In this document: piece after piece, positions 12,541 through 23,039 of the stretch
How positions within the stretch are numbered: position 1 is the stretch's first letter
Layout: each line of letters starts with the position of its first letter
Assembly: GCA_014529385.2 (NCBI GenBank)
Contig: CM043949.1
Location: forward strand, 112,408,477-112,472,476
Length of the DNA stretch: 64,000 bases
DNA from: Adiantum capillus-veneris
Taxonomy: Eukaryota > Streptophyta > Polypodiopsida > Polypodiales > Pteridaceae
Direction: 5' to 3'
Notes under the pieces: generated by a model
What the model was told of the DNA's origin: nothing
Databases searched by the model: none
The model's input: the letters and a program-made list of their open reading frames with translations, nothing else
Position numbers and translations under genes: made by a program

Positions 12541-15500
12541 AGCATTGTAAGCATTGACAAGGTTTAGGTTATCCTCTTATTGTATGCCTTGCATCCATCT
12601 AGCATCTTCAAAAGGATAATTCTTAAACTTAATAAGATATCGTCGGATAGTCTTACCGCCTCTTAGTACCTTGTCTTCATGTCGGAGAATGGACTCGGGC
12701 TGCAGCACCTCTTCTTGGTCCTCGATCTCCGGTGGGTCTTCAATAGTTGGTTCTTGAGGTGGCTAATAGGATCACATGAAAAGCATTGTGTATGAGCCAA
12801 TGATTGGGCAACTTGAGTTGATAGGCCATCTCATTGATTGGCCTAAGAATCTGGAAGGGACCATAGTACCTTTTTGCTAGTTTAGCATAGTACTTTTGGT
12901 GACCCGTAGGATTCTTGCCCGTTGTGTGCCTTAATCGAGCCTTGGGAAACTTTAATAAGACCCAATCGTTTTCTTTAAAGGCTTGGGCTCTTCTGTGCTT
13001 GTCAGCAGCAGCCTTTTTCCTTTGCTGTGAGATAGAGATAGCATCCTTAATCTTTTGAAAAGATTCTTGTAGGTCTCGGCTATACTCATCTGTAGCGAAG
13101 ATCTTCCCATGTACCTTAAGTAGCAAGGGACTTTTTGATCTTCCCGCAATTACCTCGAAAGTTTCTTTTCCTGTGGAAGTATGTACAGTGTTATTGTAAG
13201 CATACTCCACTAAGGGTAAGTACTTCTCCCATTGGGATCTTTGATCTACTTCCGTTACATAGGCTTTTAGTAGATCGAGAATTGTTAGGTTAGATATTTC
13301 ACTTTGGCCATCCGTTTGTGGATGATAGGCCGAAGAGAAATTTAGCCTTGTCCCTAAATTCTCAAAGAGACCCTTCCAGAAATTACTGGTCATTCTAGGA
13401 TCTCTATCCGACACTATGGACATTGGCAAGCCATGGTATTTGAAAATTTGTGAAATGAAGAGGGTTGCCATTTGATGGGCTTTGATAGTCTTTTTGACAG
13501 GTATAAAATGAGCTTGTTTACTGAACCTGTCTACTATCGTCCATATTCCCGTATTCCCATGGATAGACTTAGGCAATCCAAAGATAAAATCCATGGATAT
13601 GCTCTCCCATGGTGAATTAGGGATTGGCAATGGTTGAAGCAATCCAGGTTGCTTCCCTCTATCAAATTTTGTCTTTTGACATACCACACATTTGGAAACA
13701 TACTCTTGTATGTTCACTTTCATGGTAGGCCAATAGAAATATGTTTCAATTCCCTTTAAGGTAGACTGAATCCCTCTATGCGCCGCATACGGGGGAGCAT
13801 GAGATTCATACATTACTTTCTCACGCAGGGAGTTAGTAACGCATAGTCTATTGCCATAGAGAACATAACCATCTTGTAAAGTAAATGGTTCTTCTTTCTT
13901 CCCTAATGTAAGGGCTGAAATCACATCTCTAAAATCGGGATCAATAGCATAATCATCTATCATTGAAGATAGATCATTGTGAGTTGCTATGGAAACCACA
14001 TTCACTCTCAGCCGTCTTGAGAGTGAATCGGCTACTTGATTATGCTTGCCAGCACTGTGAGCAATATGAAAATGAAATTGCGAAAGGAAATTTTCCCACC
14101 TCATTTGTTTGTGGGAAGTTTGGTCTGCGTCATGAAGTACTTAAGACTTTGGTGATCCGTTCGCAAAATGAAAGGAGTCCCCAATAAATAGTGCTTCCAT
14201 GAGTCTAAGGCATGTAGAACTGCAAGGAGTTCTTTTTCGTATATGCCTAGAGCTTGCTCAACAGGGTCGATTCTTCGGCTCTCATAGCCTATGGTGTGCC
14301 CTTCTTGGATCAAAACAGCTCCAAGGCAATCACCACAAGCATCACATTGGACCTCAAATGGTTTTGAGAGATCCGGTAGTGTAAGCACAGGTTGAGAGTT
14401 AGCTTTTCAAAAGCATTGTTCTCCTTAGCAGACCATGTATACCTCACGCTTTTCTTTGTTAGGTCATGTAATGGTCCCGCAATTTGTGAGAACTTTTCTA
14501 TGAAGCGTCTATAGTATGCGCACATACCTATAAAGCTTCTTAGTTCATGAAGATTCCTTGGTTTAGGCCATCCTTTTATTACCTCTAACTTGGATGGATC
14601 CATTTGGATGCCATCTTGAGAGATAATGTGACCTAAATACTGAATCTCTTGCAAGAAAAATTCACTTTTCTTTCGATTAACATTAAGTTTATTCTCTCTT
14701 AAAACTTGAAATATTACATGGAGGTGTTTCTTGTGTTCCTCCAATGAATTAGAGTAGATGATAATATCATCAAAGAACACTCCAGTGAAGGTTCGATGAG
14801 GCCTGAACAGCTTCTCCATCAAGCGGTTGAATGTGGCTGGTGCATTGGTAAATCCAAAAGGCATGACAATGTTTTCGTAAAGACCAAATGTGGTGCGAAA
14901 TGCGGTCTTTACAATGTCTTGATCAACTATCCTTATTTGATAATAGCCACTCTTTAGGTCAATCCTACTGAAGTAGGTCGATCCTTGTAGCTTATCAAAT
15001 AGGTCTTCTACCCGTGGAATGGGAAACCTATTCTTGATAGTGATCCTATTTAGTGCTCTATAGTCGACACACATACGATATGTGCCGTCTTTCTTTTGCA
15101 CTAATAGCACAGGTGAGCAAAATGGAGATGAGCTAGGCCTAACCATGCCCTTCTCAACTAAATCATGCACTTGCCGCATAATCTCCTCTTGTTGAGCTTG
15201 AGAAACTCTATAAGGAGGTTTTTTAGGTGGTGAACTTCCTGGAAGAAGTTCAATTGCATGGTCATCATTACCTCGTTTACGAGGTAGCTCACAAGGGATG
15301 TCGTCAATAAAAACATCTTGAAACCCCTTGAGAAAATTGGATGACTCTAATTCCTTTTGGTTGCTTTTATTTTCTTTTGCTAAAGCATTAGGTTCATTTT
15401 GAGAGTCTTTAACAAAAATCATGTACACGGAAATAGAGCTCTTTATTGACTTATTGAAAGCTGGTGTATGTACAATGGGGATGGTGTTACCCATTTCCTT

Positions 15501-15758
15501 AGCATCTATATACATGTCTTTTTCCCTGAACTTAAAGGAGATTCTCCTTTCAAGAAATTTAACATCGGCAGCCAGGCGGTCAAACCATGGTGCCCCTAGG
15601 ATTACATCCTCATGCTTGAGAGGAGAGATAAAGAAGTCCTCTTTGTCCACATAGCCTTGGACATGAAGCCTCAATTTCACAATTAAGGGAGTCACTGAAG
15701 CTTCTTGCCCCTTGAAGGCACTGTCTGCGGGTAGGACATCTCCCATCTCGAGAATTTT
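12540..15758 (-). pseudogene. pol: Chromovirus pol, minus-strand copy
   Basis: Protease with DPGST, followed by an uninterrupted run of about 470 codons through RT (FFDD, MPFGFTNAPATF) from 15746 to about 14400. A deletion of about 16 bp there shifts the frame before RNase H (14388-14101). RNase H/integrase then continues to 12740, with HHCC, the catalytic D-D-E framework (SMDF, VSDRDPR, AYHPQTDGQSE) and about 450 codons intact. A second small deletion near 12765, just after HNAFHV, shifts the chromodomain out of frame (12740-12540). The sister element at 5758-9185 shows the ancestral frame at each lesion. Only a handful of changes separate this copy from an open frame. Confidence 0.9.
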
Positions 15759-17445
15759 ATTCCTAGCTTGGTGGCCAACTCTATAGATATAAAATTCTGA
15801 GTAGAACCAGGGTCAAAGAGAATAAAAGCATCATGTTCTCTTACCTTTCCCCAAGCATGGCATAGAGGACATCCTTTGTGGTGAGTTTGGTGAGTCTCCT
15901 CCTCTTGGATTTCAACCAAGGAAGCTATAGGAGGATCTTGGCGGTTGTTCTTTTGGGGAAAAGCACGGTACGCATGCCCTTGTTCGCCGCACTTGAAACA
16001 CCGGTTATCCTTACGATAACGCTCAAGCTCTTTAGGAGAGAGTTTATTCTTACCTTTGTAAACTCCCTTCTCTTTAGCTTTGTTGGAGTTGCCCTTAGGA
16101 GACTTTTGGACATTGTCCTTCCCCTTAGGCTCATTGGAACCCTTGTTTTCCGGGGGCTTATTATTTCTTTTTGCCCCCGTTTGGAAATTTATTCTAGAGG
16201 CAACCATAGTGTGGTGTATTACCGCCGATATGGTACGTGGTCTTTGGGAGTTGACATACTCCGCCATTTCTTCGGTTAAGCCCGCACAAAATTGTTGCTT
16301 TTTCTCTCCAAAATCCAACCTTTTCAAGACAGTGGCTTTGAGTTGTAGGTCCCAAAACTTGTCTACATATTTGTGGATGGATTCATTGGGAGAGAGCTTT
16401 AAGCTTCGCCATTCGGTGAGTACTTTGTCTTTGGCATCGGTGGCCAAACATTGCTTCATAATGGAAGCTCTTAAAGCCTTCCATGTTCGTGGAGCTTCAC
16501 CATTGGCTCGTAGGCTAGACCACCATTGTCTGGCGGACTTTTGAAAGTGCATAGCTACATGGCGTAGCTTAGAGGACTCCGTGAAGCCCTCATCTCCAAA
16601 CGCCACATCGAATTGCTAGATAAAGGCCAAGACTTTGTCCGTAGCACCAAAGGTACCATCATAGGTAAGGAAAGAGATGCTCTTCCCTCCCTCTTTGAAT
16701 TTCTTCAACTTGGACGACCTCTTCCATGCGGCATAGGATTTCCTATGGCCTCTTCTTTTTGATGGTTCAAAGGTTGCACCATCACTTTCTTCATAGGGTG
16801 AAGAATTTGAAGAAGGTGGAGAAGAGGGTGACCTCTTTCTCGCCTTTTTCTTGTCTTGATCTTTGTCATCTTCACCATAGTTTTCATAAGAGGAAGAGGA
16901 TGAAGAAGATGGAGAAGAGGGTGTCCTCTTTCTCGCCTTTTTCTTCTCTTGCTTTTTATCATCCCTCTTTGAATTATGCCGTGGAGAAGAGTGTGATGGT
17001 CTTCTCTGCTTTGGTGGTGATAGAGAGCGTTTAGCCCGCCGTCTTCGTGGAGCCATCTCCGCCGAGGTGGCGGGAGACTCGCTTCTTTCTCGTTCCTTCG
17101 GTGGAGGCTCTTGAGTTCTCCTTTGGGAAGGACATGCATCATCAAGAAGTAAATTCTTGAGCCCTTCATATCGATTCTCTTCTTCTTCCCGAATCGGAGA
17201 GAGACCTCTTTTGGTAGTCTCACAAGGAGGCTCCTAGGTGTTCTCTCGTCATGGTGATGAGCTTGGAGAATCCCGTGAGCACGGAGCTGCCGTTGCACTT
17301 CACTTTGGAGAGATGGATTGCCCATGGCTTGTTGAAGCCTAGAAACAAGATAGTTAACAAGCATTGAAGTATCATTAGTAGCTTGCTCATGAGCAAAATC
17401 AAAGTTATCAACATTAATTTCACTCTCTTTACTATTGTCAGCCAT
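15759..17445 (-). pseudogene. gag: Chromovirus gag, minus-strand copy
   Basis: Starts MADNSKESEINVDN at 17445. A one-base deletion near 17235 shifts the frame after RTPR. The Ser/Lys/Arg and acidic twofold repeat lies at about 16970-16780. A TAG at 16615-16617 replaces a glutamine codon present in the other copy. The gag core (QWWSSL...FWDLQLKA) follows. The zinc knuckle reads CFKCGEQGHAYRAF, so the final metal-binding cysteine has become phenylalanine. A further frameshift near 15757 separates it from protease. It probably cannot make functional nucleocapsid. Confidence 0.88.
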
Positions 17446-17861
17446 TCTAACAACTTTTAGGTGTAAACTTTTTAGGTGTACTTTGGTGCTTCAAGCCCTA
17501 GTTGCTACTCTTCTTTACCCATTTAGAAAAAGCACTCAAGCTACTGTACCGGCGGCTCGAATACCATTAATTGCAAGGAATAGAAGAGAGGGTCTTTCGA
17601 CACCAAAACAGCACCGGCTCCTGTCAAGCTTCTAATAGCTCAATAGTGGTTAAGCCGTAGGCAAGCCCCATAGGACTCGACTATTAAGACCATAGCTCTC
17701 AACGGTGATGCCCCGTTAAGTGCACGAAGGCAGGCGCACTGCAAGGCTGAAAAACCCCTATTCTACTTACTCATAGGCAATTAATAATACCAACCATTTG
17801 TAGCTAGCTTGAGGACCTCCCTTCTTGAGCAAGAAAAGAGAAACCTTGAGCTCTGATACCA
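17446..17861 (-). other. Leader and primer-binding site of minus-strand chromovirus
   Basis: A noncoding leader of about 400 bp matching 3786-4188 in reverse. The primer site reads gctctgatacca on the plus strand at 17850-17861, the complement of TGGTATCAGAGC, one base from the LTR end at 17863. Confidence 0.85.
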
Positions 17862-17862
17862 A

Positions 17863-18139
17863 TGTAACATTTAATGGCCTAATAACTTATGTGTAGCGGA
17901 AATTAGCATGAACATGGTGGGCATTTCATTAGAGTAGATTCCTAATGAGAATTACAAGAGTGCTTGGGTTGAGAGAGCAACAAAAAGCATAACACCTAGT
18001 TAGATAGCATCGACAATACTTTCAAAAGAGAGAGCAATTAAGCTATTGACAACAATTGAGGAGCGAATTTTCATGGAGCCGGTCCCCCCTCCAAAAGGCT
18101 TTGTATTATGGTTTCTCCCATCAAGAGAGACATTGTACA
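17863..18139 (-). repeat. 5' LTR of minus-strand chromovirus, truncated
   Basis: It starts tgtaacatttaatgg and follows the LTR of the same element's 3' end (10580 onward) for 277 bp to cattgtaca, where the family would continue atacaatt. Sequence from 18140 is unrelated and begins with a different LTR terminus. Confidence 0.9.
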
Positions 18140-19095
18140 TGTTGGACGGGAATTCTCACACACCCATGAAGTGCATGCAAACACTACCTAGATCAACATA
18201 ATGTCAATCGAGGACACAGATGACACGATAGGCACACGGAGGAAATCTCTTTAGCTTGTCAAGCTGAGACCATCCTACACATACAACACTCTGGAAGGCC
18301 AACTAAACCACAATCAAGAACCTCACTGCTCTCAACTACACCACCTAGCCACATACACACATACGAAAGGTAACTCACCTAATCATGCCAAATTCGTACG
18401 AAACTTAAGGAAGACCATCCCCTCACTAGGATACACCTATCCCTAAGCTTCTATACTCAAAACCCTCACTCTAAACCCGTCTGCGGAAAACGCGTAGGAT
18501 GACAGAGTAGAATTCTGAAAGTGCCCGAAACTGAAATTTATGAATACCTATGCGTAGCTTATGTCACCACGATTCTATAGACTACTAGCACGCAAAAAAC
18601 AGACATCGTTTGATACACTTACGGCCACAAATATCTCGTAGATGCGTCGGTGTGTGCGCTTCGTCTCGCGTGGAATGCTTGGCGTTGTTGCGTAGCTCTC
18701 CTCGATCCTACAACAATGGTGAAGTCGGATCTCCAATGCATTGAGCGAGCCGGGCGTAGTGAGAGGATGAAGCTTACGCTCACTCTCTTTCTCTCTCACA
18801 CACAGTAGACGGCAGCGCTAAGTTTAATTATGATTAAAAGTCCTCTTTACAAAATGACCTAGGTACCTTATATACTTAGGCTACCTTAGGTTTAACCAAA
18901 ATTGGGGTTGAAAGGGTCAAATGGCTTTGTATTTACAATCTGGAAGTGCCATTGCACCCCGGCCTCTGAAACTAGAATAACTACTCATTACAAATGACGT
19001 TTATAGCCATAATCCGCAGCATTTCATAACTCGCAAAAGATAAGACTTTGATACGAAACTTGAGTTATGTTGTGTTGTTGACCTAGCGGTCAACA
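18140..19095 (-). repeat. Family-C gypsy 3' LTR, copy 2
   Basis: Bounded by tgttggacgg (18140) and cggtcaaca (19095): on the minus strand it starts TGTTGACC and ends CCAACA, obeying TG...CA over 956 bp. Immediately outside, the complement of ttccccccttcc (19096-19107) is a strong polypurine tract, identifying this as a 3' LTR on the minus strand. It abuts the broken chromovirus 5' LTR, with GTACA (18135-18139) as the possible target duplication. The partner flank was not found in the window. Confidence 0.8.
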
Positions 19096-19156
19096 TTCCC
19101 CCCTTCCGCGTTCATGTCGTCCCCGACATGACCTGATTGTCGATGGCGATGTGGTC

Positions 19157-19588
19157 TTTGCTGTCGTTTTGTCGTTGGAAAGAAAGTATAGACTAAAGCC
19201 TTTGCAGTATCTTGTCTTATTCGTCCAATCCGATGTACATAGTCTTCTCATGATTCAGAAAAATCGTAATTGATGACGAACTTTATGTCTTTCACATCCA
19301 CGCTCCGAGCTGCAGCATCTGTTTCTGTCATTATAGGTCTACTGCCAGATCTAAATTCAAAAAGAACCCAATGTCGTTTAACTTGACTCTTATCATCATG
19401 GATAGATAAAGCTCCATCCATCATTTGCTCCAACAAATCTGTCAATTCGGAGTATTTGTGATTCTCAGAAACAACTTCTAAAATTTGTAGAATTGAGTGA
19501 TTGGATTTCTGATCTTGTGAGCCAATGACAACTTTGTAAGGATTTTGTTGTGTTGTTGACCCAGTGGTCAACACTTTGCTATTGTTTT
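19157..19588 (-). mobile_element. Retro-insertion carrying helicase cDNA fused to LTR-start sequence
   Basis: The insertion is flanked by tttgctgtcgtttt (19157-19170) and tttgctattgtttt (19575-19588), which match at 12 of 14 positions and look like an aged target duplication. The family-C copy at 1245-1270 has no insertion here. At the 5' end of the insert (minus strand) stand about 28 bases, TGTTGACCACTGGG and onward, nearly identical to the first bases of the family-C LTR (19095 leftward). Helicase sequence follows directly. This suggests a chimeric cDNA formed by template switching, but a second insertion into an LTR remnant is also possible. Confidence 0.65.
19171..19545 (-). pseudogene. 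DEAD-box RNA helicase fragment (RH20/DDX5-like), captured
   Basis: DEAD-box helicases of this group unwind RNA using ATP. On the minus strand the translation begins NPYKVVIGS at about 19540 and continues as the start of the second RecA domain: KYSELTDLLEQMMDG, then ALSIHDDKSQ, PIMTETDAAARSVDVKD (motif V region), FVINYDF and EDYVHRIGR (motif VI), ending in AKALVYTFF near 19177. A TGA at about 19248 interrupts it. The segment with motif IV, which normally lies between MDG and the WPALSIHGDKSQ region, is absent (junction at about 19413, about 27 codons). There is no intron-like interruption, so it looks like a cDNA copy. It lies in an insertion of about 418 bp in family-C sequence. Confidence 0.85.
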
Positions 19589-21639
19589 GGCTTCATTTGT
19601 TGCACTGCTTGTATCTTTGACGAACCACAACATGAATTATGATCCATTAGAGCGGACATCTATCATCATAACCATTCATCTTTTGAGATCCTCTGATTAC
19701 TTTTATGTGTGCTCTTCTTCATTGGTGACTTCTTTGTTTCTGTGCAATCATGTTGTTAGTGTTGTCTGCAGCTTTGTCATTGTAGGCCATTCTTCGACTC
19801 GCCATTGAGGAGAAGTATGCTATGATCTGAAATTGGTGCTCCAATTCATTTGTGAATTGATTTGAGTAGCATTTCCTTAATTTTGATGTAGGAGGAATAT
19901 GTACAAGAGGATGGTGATAGGCGTCTTTAGATTAGGGTCTAAAACCTGGATGACCAAAGGGAAAAAAACCCGGTGGGAAAAAAATGCCTTTGGTATACGC
20001 TCTTATTGGGGTTGAGCAGTTGAACCTGAAGTACATGTTCATGAAAGGTGAGTGCTTGGGTGAAACACGGAAAGAGTGCCTGATGCAAGTGCCAATTATG
20101 GGACACTCTATATGCATATGAGAAATTTTTCAACAAAAGCATGCAATGTGAAAGAAGGAGATGATGGGTGTTTCGAGGAATAAATGTAGCACATGTGACA
20201 TCAAAAGATGTCTCAATAGCTTCCACCTTTCCAAGAAGGGTTTTCAATGTAGAAGTTTCTCCACTCGTATCTCACCGTGCTCAGTACGTGAGTGTCTTTT
20301 GGACCTTCTCCTTCACTTCACCAGACTTAAGTACTTAGACTTCGACTCTTTTGCTCACCTATACCAGCATGAGCGACACAACGTAAATATGCTCAACTCT
20401 TCCAACTTGAGCAGTACCTAGAATAGCTAAGACGCTTAGACCACAGAGAATATTACTTAAAGCTTTGGGACTAGCACATCACTCATTTTGTGGCTTAGTG
20501 ACTCGACTCTGACTTGTATGACTTGTCGGTTGCATGTTGACACTGCTTTGTGACAAGTTCTTCGGCTGTTGTAGTGGCTTCTGAGACATACTTCGTGAAG
20601 TTTCATCGTTTTCCTGTACCTTCTTCTCTTTGTAGTGCTCGGGCCTCTCGTCAGTCTTTTCTTCATGTGGATTATGGATTTTTTTAATTTTTTCTTAATA
20701 ATAAACAAGGGAAATCTTAAAACAACTCAACAAAAGAAAAATCATTTAAATAGAAATCTAAATGCTATGTACACTATACACATGTCCCTAGGGGCTCATA
20801 TATGGATTTTGTCCCCATACTCCTCTGTAACACTACTATGAGGGCATATACTCTAAATTTTGTCAAAAAATTATCACAATAAAACGCAAAAATTCAATGC
20901 ATCTCACAAAACATTGCCCTCTAATAGTCATAATGTTAGGTCCGCATTCATAAATGCCTCCCCCCTTCCTATTTGGAGTCATCCTTTACGACAGGGTATC
21001 GCAAAGGGTATGTGTTGTGCTTGGGCAAAAAGTTGTGCCTATGCAGGCCTTGTAATGTAGCCCTATTATGCATACACAGTCAATGCATGGAAAAGATTTA
21101 TGTTGTGCAAGATGTGGGTATAAGCAATTTGCTTATTGGCATTTGTTGGCGAGGCTTCCTATTCTAAGCAATGTAATGGTCTTTGAAGCTCCTGTATCGC
21201 TGCTTGATTGAAGCAACTTGCTCTCTTCTAACTGTACTGTAATCGTAGGAAGAATTGTAAGAATTCAAGCGGCGATGCACTGACAGCAGTTTTGTTGTTC
21301 TTCTTTGGGACCCATTTCTTTGAGACTATTGGCTGTTTTGTTGCTGGCTCTCGTTTGGGAACCCATACTTGCCCATGCTTTGTTTGTGTTTGAAGAGACT
21401 TCTTTGGGATCCACCTTTTTGTTGGAAAATGTTTTGGAACAGGGAGAAAAAATTGTGACAATGTCTTGCATAGTCGCTCAATTGGTCTTGTTGCTCCATG
21501 TATATGGTCCGAAAGAATGTTCAAGGGTAAAACAATCGAGCAATGGTTATGGTTTTGTAATCATGATATTTTGCATACCCAATCAATCAAAAGACAAGTC
21601 AAAGATTTACCTCCTGCTCCAAATGTTTGGCCAGTAGCA
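19589..21639. other. Family-C interior remnant, then unassigned sequence
   Basis: To about 19760 this matches 1266-1460 and belongs to the family-C interior. From there to 21640 I recognise no gene. There are scattered short frames, a polypyrimidine stretch near 20960, and on the minus strand at about 21420-21290 a short frame with three spaced (R/K)W(I/V)PK-like motifs. Such motifs resemble linker repeats seen in some plant retroelement polyproteins, but the match is too weak for assignment. Confidence 0.4.
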
Positions 21640-22128
21640 AGAGGGACAGATATCTCCACACAGGAACTTGCCGCGCTGCATCAGAGTTGATTTCGGACAG
21701 AGAATTCAATGGTAAATCCACAACCTCTTGCTGGCGACTGCAAAGAAGGTGGTGGCAGCTCGAGGAAGAAAAAGTGGAAGCATGGAATCTCTAAAGAGGC
21801 CATGAAGAAATTGGAAGCATGTAATAGTATGACAATTATATTTTTGGATGAAGTGAAAAGGTCTCAAGAGCATGTAATTTTCCGAGTTCTCACTGAAAAT
21901 AGTTATGAGATTCATATAAAACAGAGTCCAGCATGCACGTGTCCGGATTTTCAGAAGCGAGAGAATACCAACAAATCCTTTTTGGCATGCAAACATATGT
22001 TCTATGTGTACACAAAAGTGCTCGGACTTGAACCTAAGGAGAACATGATTATTCATCAGCCAACCCTCCCACCAATGGACATCGCTTTTATTCTTGGACA
22101 ACCAAGGATGATTTCTCCCTCCATTTAA
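21640..22128 (+). pseudogene. SWIM-type zinc-finger protein fragment
   Basis: An open frame from 21709 to 22128 (about 139 codons) includes SPACTCPDFQKRE and, 12 residues on, LACKHMFYVYTKVLGL. This is a C-x-C...C-x-H arrangement, the SWIM metal-binding motif found in MULE-type transposases, FAR1-like proteins and some unrelated plant proteins. The preceding 180 bp in another frame (QWLWFCNHDILH...LPPAPNVWPVARG) seems to belong to the same protein, which implies a stop or frameshift near 21690. The C-terminus is short and the next 100 bp are AT-rich. It could be a transposase relic or a host gene fragment; no DDE catalytic core is visible. Confidence 0.5.
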
Positions 22129-22703
22129 TTACAACTGGTTTGGTATGCTTCTTTCACTCAACTAGAATATTGATCTATGATATGAAAGTGTTTTTCTGTA
22201 TTTATTTTGGTTTATTATACTTGTGATTATTTATCTTGAAAAAACATTGTTTATGCAGCAAAGGATTTCAAATTTCAAGCAAAAGATATGAAGCATCTTG
22301 CAAGCTATTTGGGAGCAAATTACTTGCCTTTTAGAGTGACCATTACATTTATGGCGACTATCCTTTTTTGTACTCTAATTTTGATCTTATCCTGTGGTAG
22401 TTTTGCGAATGTACTTACATCCTCAAACTTATGTTGTTTCAAAAAGCAATTGCTTGGGAAAAATAGTATTGTCTCTATCTGGCATTATTTTTGACTTCAT
22501 CACATTTATATATGCTATGGATTATATTTAACTCTGAAATTAGTGTTGTCTCTATTCTGCATGATTTTTTACTTTATCGCATGTTTATATGTTGTGGATT
22601 ATTTGACTCTGATCACATGCGTTGCGAACATATTTGACTCTAATGGCATGAGTTGTGAAATGGTGATTTTATTTGTTTACATTTTTTTCGTCGTTATGCC
22701 CTC

Positions 22704-22707
<4 letters not shown>
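22128..22707. repeat. AT-rich sequence with 77-bp tandem repeat
   Basis: Two imperfect units of about 77 bp begin at 22468 (attgtctctatctggcat) and 22545 (gttgtctctattctgcat). Partial third similarity (catgcgttgcgaacatattt) continues to about 22650. No coding potential is seen in the rest of the stretch. Confidence 0.7.

Positions 22708-22782
<75 letters not shown>
22708..22782. repeat. (CT)n microsatellite
   Basis: About 75 bp of uninterrupted TC/CT repeats, followed by two shorter CT tracts at about 22813-22823 and 22838-22855. Confidence 0.97.
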
Positions 22783-22784
<2 letters not shown>

Positions 22785-23039
22785 GTAGTGATATACAACT
22801 CTATGATTTTACTTTCTCTCTCTAGAAGAGAAGTCACTCTCTCTCTCTCTCTCTCAAGGATTTATGATCTCTTCTTCCAATGGTAACTCGCATAAATACT
22901 ATCTCTCTAGAATTTATACTTTCTCTCTCCGTCAACCACACATATATGGAGTCTTATGACGATTGAAAATTACATTAAATAGATACTTTTATTTGGTTAA
23001 AAAAACTCTAAAGATTGCTAAAATTGTCAAAAAAACTTG

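Larger units (their letters stand above)
10580..18139 (-). mobile_element. Ty3/gypsy chromovirus, minus-strand copy (defective)
   Basis: A second member of the same family, in opposite orientation and tail-to-tail with the plus-strand copy. It has a full 3' LTR (10580-12172), chromodomain, integrase, RNase H, RT, protease, gag, a tRNA-iMet primer site and the first 277 bp (plus-strand order) of the 5' LTR. Its termini TGTAAC and TGACA are intact at the 3' LTR. It interrupts the 3' LTR of the plus copy, so it inserted later. Fewer lesions are visible than in the plus copy, and integrase is uninterrupted for about 450 codons. Its 5' LTR is cut at 18139, exactly where the terminus of a family-C LTR begins, suggesting that a third element landed in it. 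Confidence 0.92.

Noticed and set aside
21228-21524. Minus-strand frame with three WVPK-like motifs, considered as copia gag linker
   Set aside because: The motif is short and no neighbouring gag, zinc knuckle or protease is present. Mentioned only as a weak resemblance.
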